DNA from: Arion vulgaris
Lineage: Eukaryota; Mollusca; Gastropoda; Stylommatophora; Arionidae
Reading direction: 5' to 3'
DNA: 64,000 bases
Assembly (NCBI GenBank): GCA_020796225.1
Contig: CM036756.1
Coordinates: 69,733,043-69,797,042, forward strand
Shown here in pieces: positions 33,236-45,826 of the stretch (the stretch's first letter is position 1; each line of letters opens with the position of its first letter). The translations under genes were made by a program, and so were the position numbers. Under the pieces are notes generated by a model. That model worked only from the letters and a program-made list of their open reading frames with translations. It was not told the DNA's origin and did not search any database.

Positions 33236-33445
33236 GGTCAGGCTTGCATCAACAGCATCGATTGTTGGGAGTTGAAGAAAGGCTTGCATCAACAGCATCG
33301 ATTTTTGGGGAGTTGAAGAAAGGCTTGCATCAACAGCATCGATTGTTGGCGAGTTGAAGAAAGGCTTGCATCAACAGCATCGATTGTTGGCGAGTTGAAG
33401 AAAGGCTTGCATCAACAGCATCGATTGTTGGGAGTTGAAGATGGA
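33236..33445. repeat. 41-bp minisatellite inside an NLR6 relic, 5 copies
   Basis: The unit GGCTTGCATCAACAGCATCG plus ATTGTTGGCGAGTTGAAGAA translates to LASTASIVGELKK. This matches the single-copy LASKASIVGEF in the related relic at 35555-35595. The array is therefore a tandem expansion of LINE coding sequence. Confidence 0.88.
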
Positions 33446-33690
33446 TAAGGGGATATTCTTCGGTCTCTTCGCGACTCTCTGTTGGATGCGGACACTAAAA
33501 TCGATGTTGAATCGATCAAGCGATTTAAGCAGTTTGGAGTTACCCGTTGTTCAAGTCGAACCTGAGAGGCAGAATGAGAGGTGTGTTTAATCAGCGAGCC
33601 ACAGGAACCATCAGTATGCATACTCTTCGATATCTGTTGGGGAGACTGAGCACCTATGGGTCTGCCCGGAGTGCAATGACGTCAGTTTAG
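33446..33690 (+). mobile_element. NLR6 LINE relic, C-terminal part
   Basis: In broken plus frames reads LRDSLLDADTKIDVESIKRF, then KQFGVTRCSSRT. The DNA parallels 35600-35870 base by base with moderate divergence (GTTACCCGTTGTTCAAGTCG versus ATTACACGTTGTTCAAATAG). Confidence 0.7.
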
Positions 33691-33699
33691 TAACCAATA

Positions 33700-34475
33700 A
33701 CCAATCCTTTGATCTCTTTTTATTGACATAAACATGCACAGCTGTATAAAAACACATAATACAAATCAACAATACAAATTAATTCATTTTCAGTGGCAAT
33801 AAATACATCATAAAATTGACGAGGCATTTAACATTAATCAGTTATACCAGATGCTACTTTGAATTTCTGTATATTTTTTCATAAAATATTTCAAAATTGA
33901 TCATATATTTTACTTTCAATGAACATAAATGTTGATTTACGTGACATATCGAAATGCGATATAGGGAGAATTGTATTTTTGGTGAGAGTGAAGTGATGGG
34001 AGGGTCTTGAGATATCATTAACACGTGGATATGTATGCATGCGCGCTTGTGTGTGATAGTGTGTGACTGTAAGGGTGTACGATATGTGTACGCCATGTAG
34101 TTGTGTATAAACATGCTATTTTGCACACAACAAGATTCATTCTGGGAGCCATGAAGAAAACCATCTTCCATATTTGTGACCCACATTTTTTTATTTGCTA
34201 CATTTTTTAGCACTTCCTTAACGATAACGACTTATTTTTTTGTCTTCTAGAACATCAGTTATATAGATCAACATCTGCATAAATATTTGTCCGAAATATG
34301 TTTCTCTCTCTCTCTCTTTCTCTGTCTTTCACTCTATTCAGCTGTTGTATGGTTTTGTACCTAAAAACGTCCTAAATGCTTAAATTTTCTATATGTCTCT
34401 CTGACATATTATATTGATTTGTTTACCAGCTCTTGTGATCTACATCACTTTAATGTTAAACTATTACCATGTTTC
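33700..34475. other. AT-rich stretch, no gene
   Basis: Includes a (TC)n run near 34301-34320. A 119-residue minus frame (33854-34213) has no recognisable family signature. Confidence 0.45.
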
Positions 34476-34488
34476 ATGCAGATAACAG

Positions 34489-34730
34489 GGGTCCCAATGA
34501 CGAAGTGGTTAAGTCGTTTGCCTTTCATACTGAAAATTATGGGTTCGAGTCTGGACACATGTGCAGTTTTTTTATGAGATCTCTAGGATTGTTGCCGGAG
34601 CTACGGGGTTCATGCCTCGTGCATACTCTTGGCAGATGACATGTCATCTCTTCCGATAGAGACGGAGCCAAAGGTAGAAAATCTGGTGCAGCGAAGTCAA
34701 AACTTCCCTTTTGGACCGTTTTATTGGACT
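34489..34730 (+). mobile_element. SINE-C with exact TSD
   Basis: TSD CAGATAACAG at 34479-34488 and 34731-34740. A-box-like TGACGAAGTGG, B box GGTTCGAGTCT (10 of 11). At 242 bases it fixes the family length. hATm1 copy 4 lies just downstream. Confidence 0.9.
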
Positions 34731-34753
34731 CAGATAACAGAGTGGAGTATAAA

Positions 34754-34918
34754 CAGTGGCGGCTCGTGATCATTTTTGTTGGTGGGGCCAGACACAAATT
34801 TTCGGAAAAAGTATGTTTTGGGGATGTTATGTGTTAATTTATAAAATAATAAATACACGTTACACATAATTTTTGGTGGGGCCCGGCACTAGTGGTCCTT
34901 AATGACGAGCCGCCACTG
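34754..34918 (-). mobile_element. hATm1 MITE, copy 4
   Basis: CAGTGGCGGCTCGTGATCAT to ACGAGCCGCCACTG, 165 bases, TSD AGTATAAA / AGCATAAA (7 of 8). Confidence 0.93.
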
Positions 34919-34926
34919 AGCATAAA

Positions 34927-35229
34927 TATACGATTTACATGCTACAAATTTATATAAATAGGAAAAATATCAATTAATGTGTAAACTGCAGTCGACTAGG
35001 TAGATAATAGGTTATTATTTTTAACCTACTTATTTTCTTTGAACATGGATAGACAAAGTAGTCAACAACCGGAACGAGTTGGGGCGTCTAATGGTGAAAC
35101 AGTAAAGGATCTATTGATATAGGAAAAATGGATCCTAATAAATGGTAGCAGACCCAACATCTGTAATGTTATCCCTACTCTCTGAAGGGAATGTAGATAT
35201 TGGGGCAATAGGAAGGTTGAAGTCGAAAT
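34927..35229. other. No feature recognised
   Basis: Possibly the eroded 5' part of the LINE relic that follows, but no frame supports this. Confidence 0.35.
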
Positions 35230-35870
35230 TAAGTAGCTGATAGCAGATGATGGAAGTGTTGAAGATGTCGATGTTTATACAGATGAGTATGTGCATCGTG
35301 GTGAGAAACAAGGTCAGTCTGGAGTTTCCTGGCTAGCGTGCATGGTAGGGTCATTGCAGAGAAAAGTGGAGCATACGGGACGACTACTTCAAGTGTGAGG
35401 ATGGTGGGTTAGGGTTAGGGTTAGTCCAGTATAGGGAAAGTCCAGGATGGCAGGTTATGGTATGAATGGATATCGTCTATAGAGGTTCCAACCTTCAGAT
35501 GTTCATGTCTATCTACTGTCTTGGACATGTGAGTGTTCGCGGCAAAAAGAGAGGAGGCATGCTTGCATCGAAAGCATCGATAGTCGGGGAGTTTAGAATG
35601 AATAACAAGGATTTTCTGTGATTTTTTTACGACCTACTGTAGGATGGAACACTATCAATTAATGCTGAAACTACTATCAGGCAATTTAGGTAGTTTGAAA
35701 TTACACGTTGTTCAAATAGAATCTAGAGCAGAGAGAGGAGTGTGTTTAACCAGCGAATCACAGGATACATCAGTATACATACGCTGTGATATGTGTTGGG
35801 GTAGAATGAACACATATGGGTCTGCTCGGAGTGTTGCGAAGTCGGTTCAGTTCAGTAAGCTATAACCAGT
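35230..35870 (+). mobile_element. NLR6 LINE relic with RNase H (plus)
   Basis: DVDVYTDEYVHRGEK is an RNase H start block in which the usual TDGS is TDEY. A shifted frame then reads GRVIAEKSGAYGTTTSSVRM. Further on come CLGHVSVRGKKRGG and LASKASIVGEF. Two copies of GGGTTA followed by GGGTTAG lie within it near 35406-35424. Confidence 0.7.
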
Positions 35871-35879
35871 AACTAGTGG

Positions 35880-37240
35880 TTCAGCAATAAAATCGTGCCA
35901 TCGTTCTATATTCGTGACAATACTTTGCAAAGAGTCCTATGCATGTTTCATACCGTACGCCTGCTCCTCCACTGTCCTGATATCCGTGTCTTCTTTGAGT
36001 CTTTCACCACTGTCGTGCCAGCTACAAGCTCAGGAAATCCACCTCATGGCAAAATCTAATTTCTTGTTTGCTTCCGTAACTATTAGAGTTTCTTATCTAG
36101 ACAGACCCTGTGCTTCAACTCATAAACCTGGAGTACAGGGTTGCTAGTTTAGTCTGACTTCTCTACTCAAAACATGTCCGGTTTGGTTGAACCGGTCACG
36201 AGCATAAAGCTATCACCGGTATAACTCACTGTAGCGCTCAATCTCTCCCAACACGAATTGGCACTAGCATCGTGGAAGAGAAATTTTTGGTATCTTTATT
36301 GTATTTCTTTTGATCACTCAAAAATTGTCTAAACGTTTAAAGCATCCAAGACAGCTCTCGCTGATTTCTTAGATAAAAATAATTGGAAAATCGACCGCAG
36401 CATGAGCAAACAGAGAGAAGATTTTGATCAGAACGAATGAGATGTATACATAACTATCGAGTTACACTCATCATCAACATACATACACTTCTATAAAAGT
36501 ACATCCAATAGTCTACTTCAAGTATAGTTAAGTAGATTAATAATCTAATGATGTTTGATCCACGAATTTTGATTTTGATTGATAAGATACTTCGATTTTC
36601 TTCAAATTTCGATTTCGTAAAAAACCAAGGATATTCATATTTTGTCGCAAATGTTTATATTGAGTCCGTGTCAATGATCTTTTCAATAGTATATTCCACT
36701 CAAATCGTTTTAAGTGACAAAATTACGTTATAACTAACTGAAGACAAAAGGGAGGTGGTGTAGAGAAGACTGAATGGTAGAAAAGTATTGTAGTTCGATT
36801 CGTCTACATCGGGAAAAAAATAAAGACGATGAGAAAAGTGAATTATCAAAAGAAGATGAAGGTAGATGAAAATATTGATAATAATGGTTGTGATGATGAT
36901 ACAGTTGCGAACTACAACTCTTTTCTCTCATTCTGTCTTCTTTACACCACCTCCCACGCTCTTCCCCAGTTATATATAACATAACATATTCCATCTCATT
37001 CCGTTTGTTTAGAATTATATCAACCGCTACCCACCTCCACTTTCGTATTCGGAATATTACGATGAGAGATTTCACTCAAATGATGGGGTTTTCTTGTATT
37101 TTTATTTCTCCTGGTATTTGAGCCGGAATCGAAAGGATAATCATTATCATTCATATGAATGTTGACTGTATTCGTGTAGTCTGGAAATTGGGGTCGAGAC
37201 ACTGGATATGAAATAACAAAGATATTTGCAAACTTGATAT
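35880..37240. other. No gene recognised over about 1.4 kb
   Basis: Short frames only. A 77-residue plus frame at 35914 and a 113-residue minus frame at 36734 lack motifs. No repeat family from elsewhere in the window is seen. Confidence 0.45.
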
Positions 37241-37243
37241 ACA

Positions 37244-37690
37244 TTTAAAGAGGATATCATCTGCGAAATTTGATATTATCTACAAACGAGGATATCATCT
37301 GAGAACTTTGATATTATCTACAAACGAGGATATCATCTGAGAAATTTGATATTATCTACAAACGAGGATATCATCTGCGAAATTTGATATTATCTACAAA
37401 CGAGGATATCATCTGCGAAATTTGATATTATCTACAAACGAGGATATCATCTGCGAAATTTGATATTATCTACAAACGAGGATATCATCTGCGAACTTTG
37501 ATATTATCTACAAACGAGGATATCATCTGAGAACTTTGATATTATCTACAAACGAGGATATCATCTGCGAAATTTGATATTATCTACAAACGAGGATATC
37601 ATCTGCGAAATTTGATATTATCTACAAACGAGGATATCATCTGAGAACTTTGATATTATCTACAAACGAGGATATCATCTTCGGACTTGA
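37244..37690. repeat. 38-bp minisatellite, about 11.7 copies
   Basis: Unit words are GATATCATCTGCGAAATTTG and ATATTATCTACAAACGAG, with a GAGAACTTT alternative. Decayed unit-like words (GATATGATCTACAAACTA) continue to about 37960. Confidence 0.95.
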
Positions 37691-37964
37691 TAGCATCTTC
37701 AAAAGGATATCATCGACACTGATTATTACAAACTAGCATGTATCTAGGAATTGAATGTGATATTAGCTAAAATGTTACAAGGAAATGATCTGTCAAACTC
37801 GATAGATCGACATCTGGATATGATCCACAAACTATTAGATCTATCACAGTCTGGATATGATCTACAAACTATGATTAGATCTACAAACTAGCATGATATA
37901 ATCTGTCAAGCTATGATAGGATCTTACCAGCTATAACTATACTCTACCAACTATGATTGAGTTA

Positions 37965-39430
37965 TACAGTTATATCAGAGGATTATCAATATTTATATAC
38001 ACACAGAACATGTCCATATGTTCTCCGATCCTCGCCTCAACAAATCCATAAGCGTCCAAAGGCTCAGCTCGCCAGTTTGATGTTACTATTTTTCCTCCTG
38101 AGCCTGCTGAAAAAACCCATGCACATAGCTGTTTGCGAATGACTGAACCGTCGGTATAAATAACCACATCTGTTTGATTGACGTCATTTAAGAGAGACTC
38201 AACCTTGACATTAATTAGTAATAGATTATTTTATTCACCGTTTTTCTGGATATAATAACTCTAAAAGAAATCTAAAATTGAGATGGCACTGCAATCCATT
38301 CCACTTCTTACTTGTTCAATCCCGGAGGATTCACATGTCTTCCCAGGAGCATCTTTCGTCTGTCTCTGCCAAGTGCTGCTTCTCTTGAGTCTACACCCTT
38401 TCTCCTTACGGAGTTTTCATGGAGGGATGTTTCTTGTTTGCGTTGATTATTTTAGATATAATCAAACCCTCACGTTTCAATTCTGTGATCAATAGTAGAA
38501 GGTCACAAAGAGTCTCATTGTCACTCCTGGTGTACCTTTAGTGCATCCCAGAATGATGCGCATAGCCACATTCTGATTTTTCCAGTCTCACTATCTGCGT
38601 AGGACTAACGTTAGGATAAGGATAACCGTTTGGTAAAGGAACACAAGATGGCTTTGCTCAATGTTAGCAGCCGCCATGATTCTCAGTACGGATAGTGCGT
38701 CGCGAACCTTGACAAAAACGTGGTCGATATGGTCACTACAGCACAGACTGCGATCAAACTTTACACCCAAGAAAGGTTATTTATACTTTTCGAGTGATTG
38801 TATGTACTGCTACTTTGACCATTTACCGTTTTCAAATTTACAATGCGATTATTTAGGGAGAAGTTTGATGTCTATGATGTGCTCCAGCTCTTCATGTAGC
38901 TTGTTAGCAATTTCATTCTGTTTCTTCCTTGTCTGTACACTATGGTGTAGTCTGCAAATGAAAGTGACCTTCTCTTGTCATATAGTTGCTGCTTTGTAAT
39001 CGTTATGGTGAATACATTGAATAGTACTGGAGATCCATGTGATAGATCTGGTAAAATTGTGACCTATTACCACACCTGAGTACCACTTTTCACTTGAATA
39101 GGGCTATTGCAATTCATAATATGAGCAATGAATCGAGTAGGCATCCTCGAGATCAAGTACAACAGCGCTTGTCTTTAAACCAGCCAGGAAATCTTCAAAA
39201 ACGTCATATGATCGAAGCATTGCACCAAGTTTCTTTATTCCTCCTGTATCCGGCGAGGGGGGAAGGAAACAGGCATCGACCATCAAAACCATGCTTGAGC
39301 TGCTTGTCTCCAACATTTCCAGAAGCTTTCCCACTTTGTTCTGCATTGTAATTTCTTGCCAATGGCTAGCTTCACGAGTGTATATGCCATCTGTTTTACT
39401 TTCGCCCGAACAGAAAAAAACGTTTGTCGT
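37965..39430 (-). mobile_element. NLR6 LINE ORF2 relic: RT and RNase H (minus)
   Basis: The longest LINE relic here, read right to left. MQNKVGKLLEML and LKTSAVVLDLEDAY (39346-39104) are the RT N-terminal blocks. SLSFADYTIVYRQG near 38960 is the catalytic block, with the second Asp of FADD changed to Tyr. FLGVKFDRSL follows. MVIYTDGSVIRKQLCAW (38167 leftwards) starts RNase H. Stops and shifts separate the blocks, so the element is dead. RNase H removes the template RNA in clades that have it. The order fits I/jockey-group elements; clade not resolved. Confidence 0.75.
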
Positions 39431-39434
39431 ACCG

Positions 39435-40475
39435 AGTAGTCAAATACGAGTCTTTCACGTCAATAAACCACCACCACATTTAACCATTCGGTCCCCGCTA
39501 TGGTTGTATTTGTACAATCTGCAAGTTGCTAGATTAGATGAAAAATCTGGCTTGTTCATCATCTTTTATTCTCGTTGCATTTCAGTAACTACATTCGAAC
39601 GTGAATTATTGATTCCTTGTTGCTTTAAGTTCTTACTAGTGCTAAAATTTGATTATCTTACGTTTGATGTAGTTTCAATCGTTGACTGTATCTGCCAGTA
39701 TAATGTTTGACTCAAGAAAATATAACGAACATTTCAGGACATTGAGTTGCATTTGAAATCGATAAACTTTTGTATTGAGCCGTTTCAGTTGATGTATATA
39801 TTCTCATGAGGTTTTGGGGAAGGGTGACCATCCTTTCTGTGTGGACATCAGTGATTAACAACCTCTTGTTAAGTCGATGACTCTTGCACTAATCCACCAA
39901 TTGATAAATTATGCATATACTAACATCGAAATCCGAAGGTCCATTGGTTATTGTTGCACGAAGGACTTGAATGTCCTTTCTGAAATACGATACACTTGAG
40001 ATTTCCGAAAGATGGTCAAGAGGGGAGAAAAGTAAATTGTAGTGGAGGGGTGGTTAAAGGGTTAATGCACCTCGAGTAAAATAATACAGCTAACAAATGT
40101 AAGCCAATATGCATGTTATCAATAACTGTGGTTCATATCCCTTTTGTCCTGCGCTGCGTATTGATTTTCGATTTCCTCGTTGCCCTCAGATCAAAGAAAT
40201 ATTAATTGTTTTCCCAATTGAACCAACGGAAGAGCAATTTATGAAAATCAAATCCAATAATTTGATCACGCAACATTTGGGAATACACTACTGCTACCTT
40301 GTTCTGCCTTTCCGAATATTGAATAACATTTACAATTTGTTATGAGTTCTCAACAAAAGGGGCATCTGCTTCTCCATAATTTGCTGCGAAATAGGATATC
40401 TATCTAAATTGTGCCCGAATTGATACCAGTTCAGTTATGCGCTGTACATATTCTAAATCGATGTAAAGCCTAGGG
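39435..40475. other. No gene recognised over about 1 kb
   Basis: A 139-residue plus frame ends at 39710 and a 78-residue frame lies at 40109-40345; neither has family features. AAAGGGTTAA at 40056-40065 resembles one piggyBac end but has no partner. Confidence 0.4.
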
Positions 40476-40479
40476 ATTG

Positions 40480-40600
40480 ACGATGTTGCACGGGGTTTTT
40501 ACTCCATATGGCTCCGTCCCTCACCGCAGAAATTTCCGAGAGTATTGCAGAAAGCATAAACTCCGTAGCTCCTGTAACAATACTAGTACATACTCACTGA
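40480..40600 (-). mobile_element. SINE-C 3' part (minus)
   Basis: TGCACGGGGTTTTTACTCC and ATATGGCTCCGTCCCT, then AACTCCGTAGCTCCTG, are the reverse complement of the SINE-C body. The head is lost. Confidence 0.65.
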
Positions 40601-40889
40601 ATATCAATACAAATTACTTTTTTTTGACAGCAACAAAACTCAGTTTTGTTTATGTTTAAACAGAAGCGACAATAATATAATAGACGATTGATTACAACAA
40701 ATAGAAACCATAGAAAAATATTGCCAAAAACGGTAATTACTAAAATTGTTAGAAATAAAATCAAATTGAAAGTGGGACACATTCCAAGAAGACAAATTAT
40801 TATCAGTAAAGATGTCAGCAATAAATAATATCAGTTATAAACATTTTCAATAGCAAATATAATCTACAGCAAATATTTTTACTAGCAGC

Positions 40890-42395
40890 GATTAACAGCA
40901 GTAAAAATGTTAGTACCATGGACATTCAGCAGCAAAGAGTGAACGTAGATAATACAGTCAGCAGCAAAGATTGCCAGCAGCAAAGATTGTACGTATCTAA
41001 TACAATCAGCAGCTAAGATTACCAGCAGCAAAGATTGCAGCAGACATGATTGTACATATCTAATACAAGCAGTGTCAATGATTGCCAGCAGCAAAGATTG
41101 CCAACAGAAAAGATTGCCAGCAGAAAAAATTGCCAGCAGAAAAGACTGTACGTATCGAATACAGTCAACAGCAAAACTGTACGTAGCCAATATTGACAGC
41201 AGCAAAGATTTAACATAACCAATACTGTCAGCAGCAAAGATATAACAAAACCGATACTGTCAGCAGCAAAGATTTAATGTAACCAATACTAACAGCAGCA
41301 AAGATTTAATGTAACCAATACTAACAGCAGCAAAGATTTAATGTAACCAATTCTAACAGCAGCAAAGATTTAATGTAACCAATACTGTCAGCAGCAAAGA
41401 TTTAATGTAACCAATACTGTCAGCAGCAAAGATTTAACATAACCAATACTATCAGCAGCAAAAATTTAATGTAACCAATACTGTCAGCAGCAAAGATTTA
41501 ACATAACCAATACTATCAGCAGCAAAGATTTAACATAACCAATACTATCAGCAGCAAAGATTTAACATAACCAATCCAGTCAGCAGCAAAGATTTAATGT
41601 AACCAATACTGTCAGAAGACAAGATTTAATATATCAATACTATCAGCAACAAAAATGTCAATGTAAAATCATTCAATAGCAAGATTTAATCGTAACAATC
41701 AGTCAGCAGCAAAGATTTAATGTTAATCAATACTATCAGCAGCAAAGATGAACATAACAATGTAGCAAATGCAGCAAAGATTGTAATCTAATCAATCAGC
41801 AGCAAAGATTTTAAGTAACCAAAGTGCAGCAGACAAAATTTAAACAAGCGCAATACTGCAGCAGCAAAGATTTAATGAAACCAAAAAACAGCAGAAAGAT
41901 TAATGTACAATACTAACAGCAGCAAAGATTTACATGTAACCAATTTAACACAGCAAAGATTTAATGTAACCAATACTGTCAGCAGCAAAGATTTAATGTA
42001 ACCAATCACAGTCAGCAGCAAAGATTTAATGTAACCAATACTAGTCAGCAGCAAAGATTTAATGTAACCAATACTGTCAGCAGCAAAGATTTAACATAAC
42101 CAATACTATCAGCAGCAAAGATTTAACATAACCAATCCAGTCAGCAGCAAAGATTTAATGTAACCAATACAGTCAGCAGCAAAGATTTAAGTAACCAATA
42201 CTATCAGCAGCAAAAATTTAATTTAACCAATCCAGTCAGCAGCAAAGATTTAATGTAATCAATCCAGTCAGCAGCAAGATTAATGTAATCAATACTATCA
42301 GCAGCAAAGATTTAACATAACCAATGTAGTCAGCAGCAAAGATTTAACATAACCAATACTGTCAGCAGCATCGATTTAACGTAAACATTACTATA
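40890..42395. repeat. 32-bp minisatellite, about 37 regular copies plus a degenerate flank
   Basis: Regular from about 41190: CAGCAGCAAAGATTTAATGT and AACCAATACTGT, with a TAACATAACC alternative unit. From 40890 to 41190 units are variable in length (AAAGATTGTACGTATC forms). Units at about 41620-41960 have many small indels while both sides are regular. Confidence 0.95.
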
Positions 42396-42419
42396 AGCAG
42401 AAATATTTCCAGCAGCAAA

Positions 42420-42900
42420 TATTCAGCAAAGATTGTCATCGGTAATAAGTGTCCTTAGCGCAGGTTACCAGTAGTGAAGAAATAAAGTGTCATCAAAATC
42501 AAAAGATTGTTATTAAGTTCAAAATGTTATCAAATAGTCAATCAATTGGTTGGCAAAAGTTGTCAGTTGTCAATGCAAGTTTGTACTAACAAAGTTTTCA
42601 ATGTAAACATAGGTTAGGCGAAACACTGCAGTAACAAAGTTGTCAATGCAATACTGCTCTATACAAAGTTTCAGTAAAAAGTGTCAGATGCATTAGCAAA
42701 AGTGTCACATAAACTGTCAATACACATGTTTCAGTAACAAAGGTTTTCAATAGCAAAGTTGTCAACAAAAGGTTCAATAGAAATGTTCTCAGTAACAAAG
42801 GTTTTCAATAGAAATGTTTTCAGTAACAAAGCAAAGAAGTTTTGTCTTCAAAATAAAAACAAAAAGTTTGTCAATTTAACAAAGGTAGTTTTAATAGCAA
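42420..42900. repeat. Degenerate tandem repeat
   Basis: AACAAAGTTGTCAATG, CAGTAACAAAGGTTTTC and GAAATGTTTTCAGTAAC words recur irregularly. Probably a decayed or badly resolved extension of the preceding array. Confidence 0.6.
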
Positions 42901-42904
42901 ATTG

Positions 42905-43960
42905 TTCCTAAATTTTGAATTTTGAGTAATAAGTTGAACAAGGTCTGCAAATTTAGAACAGAGGCCCTTTTTAGTCGATCAGATAGTACGATAAAAATCT
43001 GACTATCGACTCGGTGGTGTTTTTATACCAATACACAATTGCATATGAATTTTTAGAATGTTATGGTTAGAAAAGACTAAAGCAATATAACATAGACATA
43101 ACGTATGTCAATAAATAACTTTATAAAAACATAAGATCAGTGTACTGTAAAAAAGTCACGTATATTTAGAAAGGTTTCGCTAAAGTTAATGAACAAAAGT
43201 CAGTGAAGTGTATACAAGCATAATTTAACGCTTCACGAAAAACAAGTTATGCTAAACTTCCACAAAAATATAATTTAACACAAGAAAATATAACGAAAAT
43301 TCACCTGCTTCAAAATTGACGAAATTAAATTGCCAAACTTATTACAATTTTTATTTCCATTTTTTTTTTTAAATTCTCATATGTGATCATTTTATGTTTC
43401 CTGTTCCTCTCTCTTTCGATACGCTCGATTATTTTCCTTTTGCTTCATATCAATCGAAATGTTTTCAATTCATTATATCTCCAAAAAGAAAACAGAATAG
43501 GAACTTGTGAGTAGTCAATAATTAGATAGGAAGAACAATATTAAAATAGAGACGTGATGTCGCATATGATCAACATACAATTGTATAGAGTCAGCATCTT
43601 CTAACAATGTACATCTCTCTAGACGCACTTTCATTTTCAAATATATACGCTTTGCTCGTGAGAACATCGCGGCGCATATTGAGATAAAACGCTTTTTCCA
43701 TCTACGTCAATGACCAAAACTCTATTAGAGTTTCAGTATGCGATTCCATTAGATCCCGATACATTCTTCTTGTTATAGATCAAAGCACTTCTCTCCTCTT
43801 GTGGGACATACGAAATTGATGCTAGTTTAGTATGCTTCTCGGATCTTCAATTTGATATTCAAGAGATGTAGTCTACAGGGAAATTTAAACATGTACCCCA
43901 TGCATCATCTTTATATTGCTTGTAATACATTTATGAAACATTTTATAGCAGTGAAACAAT
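42905..43960. other. AT-rich stretch, no gene
   Basis: About 1 kb without coding signal or known repeats. Confidence 0.45.
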
Positions 43961-43964
43961 TAGT

Positions 43965-44735
43965 AAACGATATTTGTTTAGTTTGTATAGTAAATTGTAA
44001 GTTCATCATCTCTAACAGAAGGTATTGTAGTTTGTATAGTAAATTGTAAGTTCATCATCCGTAACAGAAGGTATTGTAGTTTGTATAGTAAATTGTAAGT
44101 TCACCATCTCTAACAGAAGGTATTGTAGTTTGTATAGTAAATTGTAAGTTCATCATCCGTAACAGAAGGTATTATAGTTTGTATAGTAAATTGTAAGTTC
44201 ATTCATAACAGAAGGTATTGTAGTTTGTATAGTAAATTGTAAGCATCATCCGTAACAGAAGGTATTGTAGTTTGTATAGTAAATTGTAAGTTCATCATCC
44301 GTAACAGAAGGTATTGTAGTTTGTATTGTAAATTGTAAGTTCATCATCCGTAACAGAAGGTATTGTAGTTTGTATTGTAAATTGTAAGTTCACCATCTCT
44401 AACAGAAGGTATTGTAGTTTGTATAGTAAATTGTAAGTTCATTCATAACAGAAGGTATTGTAGCTTGTTTAGTAAATTGTAAGTTCATCATCCGTAACAG
44501 AAGGTATTGTAGTTTGTATTGTAAATTGTAAGTTCACCATCTCTAACAGAAGGTATTGTAGTTTGTATAGTAAATTGTAAGTTCATCATCCGTAACAGAA
44601 GGTATTGTAGTTTGTATTGTAAATTGTAAGTTCACCATCTCTAACAGAAGGTATTGTAGTTTGTATAGTAAATTGTAAGTTCAATCATAACAGAAGGTAT
44701 TGTAGTTTGTATAGTAAATTGTAAGTTCATATGTA
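43965..44735. repeat. 49-bp minisatellite, about 15 copies
   Basis: Unit words are GTTTGTATAGTAAATTGTAA and GTAACAGAAGGTATTGTA. Linkers CATCATCCG, CACCATCTC and ATTCAT define three unit types that recur in blocks. Confidence 0.95.
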
Positions 44736-44786
44736 ACAGAATGTGCTTTAGTTAGTATCGTGGTTGTGTGCTATCTACGTTACTGT

Positions 44787-45190
44787 GCGTATTGTAAGAC
44801 TGGAGGATAACAGAACAAGATATGTCCAAACTCTCCACCTTCTATACAACTTGTCTGCGAAAGATCTCATGCGTGTTCTGACAAAATACTATATCTAACC
44901 AAGAACTGCTTGCAGTGTTAAAAAGAGAATATGAACATCATCAACCAAAAAAAACCGCTGGAAATGAATCGGATATGGAATATGCATGGAGACTAACTCT
45001 GTCAGGAAAACTTCAAGAAGATAAACATCAGAGGGTAAACAAAAACACCCCAAAACAACCTTGATAAGAACAATAGAACAAGAACTGGAAGAAATGAATT
45101 ACAGCTGGAACACAATCCAGAGGAAAGCCAAGAATAGAGAATAGTGTGCATATGTTACTGCCCAAATCGTTACGGGCGTCACAGGCTAGA
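44787..45190 (+). mobile_element. NLR1 LINE relic, degenerate
   Basis: Parallels 7071-7475: CTGGAGGATAACAGAACAAG against CTGGAGAATGACAGAACAGG, then CAACTTGTCTGCGAAAGATC and CAAGAACTGGAAGAAATGAA. Multiple stops and indels. It ends CACAGGCTAGAAAGAGAGA, as NLR1 does at 7469, but has no 3' tail. Confidence 0.85.
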
Positions 45191-45194
45191 AAGA

Positions 45195-45640
45195 GAGAGA
45201 AAGATTTAAACTTAATGTTAGTTCAAATTGAAGCCATATTATATTGACGCACTTACTATCTCGCCCTCCTCCCACCATAAACCTGATTACGTTTGTTTAT
45301 GCCAGGGCCAGTTGTCAAAATAATCAAAACAAGATTCATTAAGGAAAAATTTTTGCGCTACATTAAAAATACATTAGAACTGAGAAGGTATTAATACATC
45401 ACACACACAAAAACACATTACCCATTGATTCACTCATCGTGTATGAATTTTTCAATATTCTCCTGCATATGCTTATCTCACACCGAGATATCTGGGGAAT
45501 GAAGACCACAGTGATCTGGTACGAGTTGCCGTGTTTCTATGACCTGTCAATTACTGGATCTTTGAAATGTTAAGTAAATAGTATGGCGCTTGGCAACAAG
45601 AATGGTTATGGCATTAAAAGTAGAAGCACTGGTAGGAACG
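45195..45640. other. No feature recognised
   Basis: AT-rich unique spacer. Confidence 0.4.
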
Positions 45641-45656
45641 GTAATAATATTATTAG

Positions 45657-45826
45657 GCTAGTCAATGGGTGCCGTAAGAAATAAGGGTAAATGGTTCGAA
45701 TCCTGTGTTTGGTAATGATGTGGGTTTTCTAGGAAGCACCTAATACGTGTACAGTGTATGATCATATTCATTGCTTCCGTTGCTTCCCCTGGGGTTCTTA
45801 CCAAGCCTATCCTTGTTCTCATCCAG
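45657..45826 (+). mobile_element. SINE-I with perfect Pol III boxes and exact TSD
   Basis: A box TAGTCAATGGG (45659-45669) and B box GGTTCGAATCC (45693-45703) both fit consensus exactly, about 23 bases apart. TSD TAATATTATTAG at 45645-45656 and 45827-45838 is exact. 170 bases; only copy in the window. Confidence 0.8.

Noticed and set aside
40050..40066. AAAGGGTTAA as a piggyBac end
   Set aside because: No partner end within a plausible distance; short enough to be chance.
8115..45826. Possible functional tRNA genes at A/B-box sequences
   Set aside because: Each box pair sits in a SINE body with TSDs or family copies; none gives a convincing cloverleaf with paired acceptor stems.
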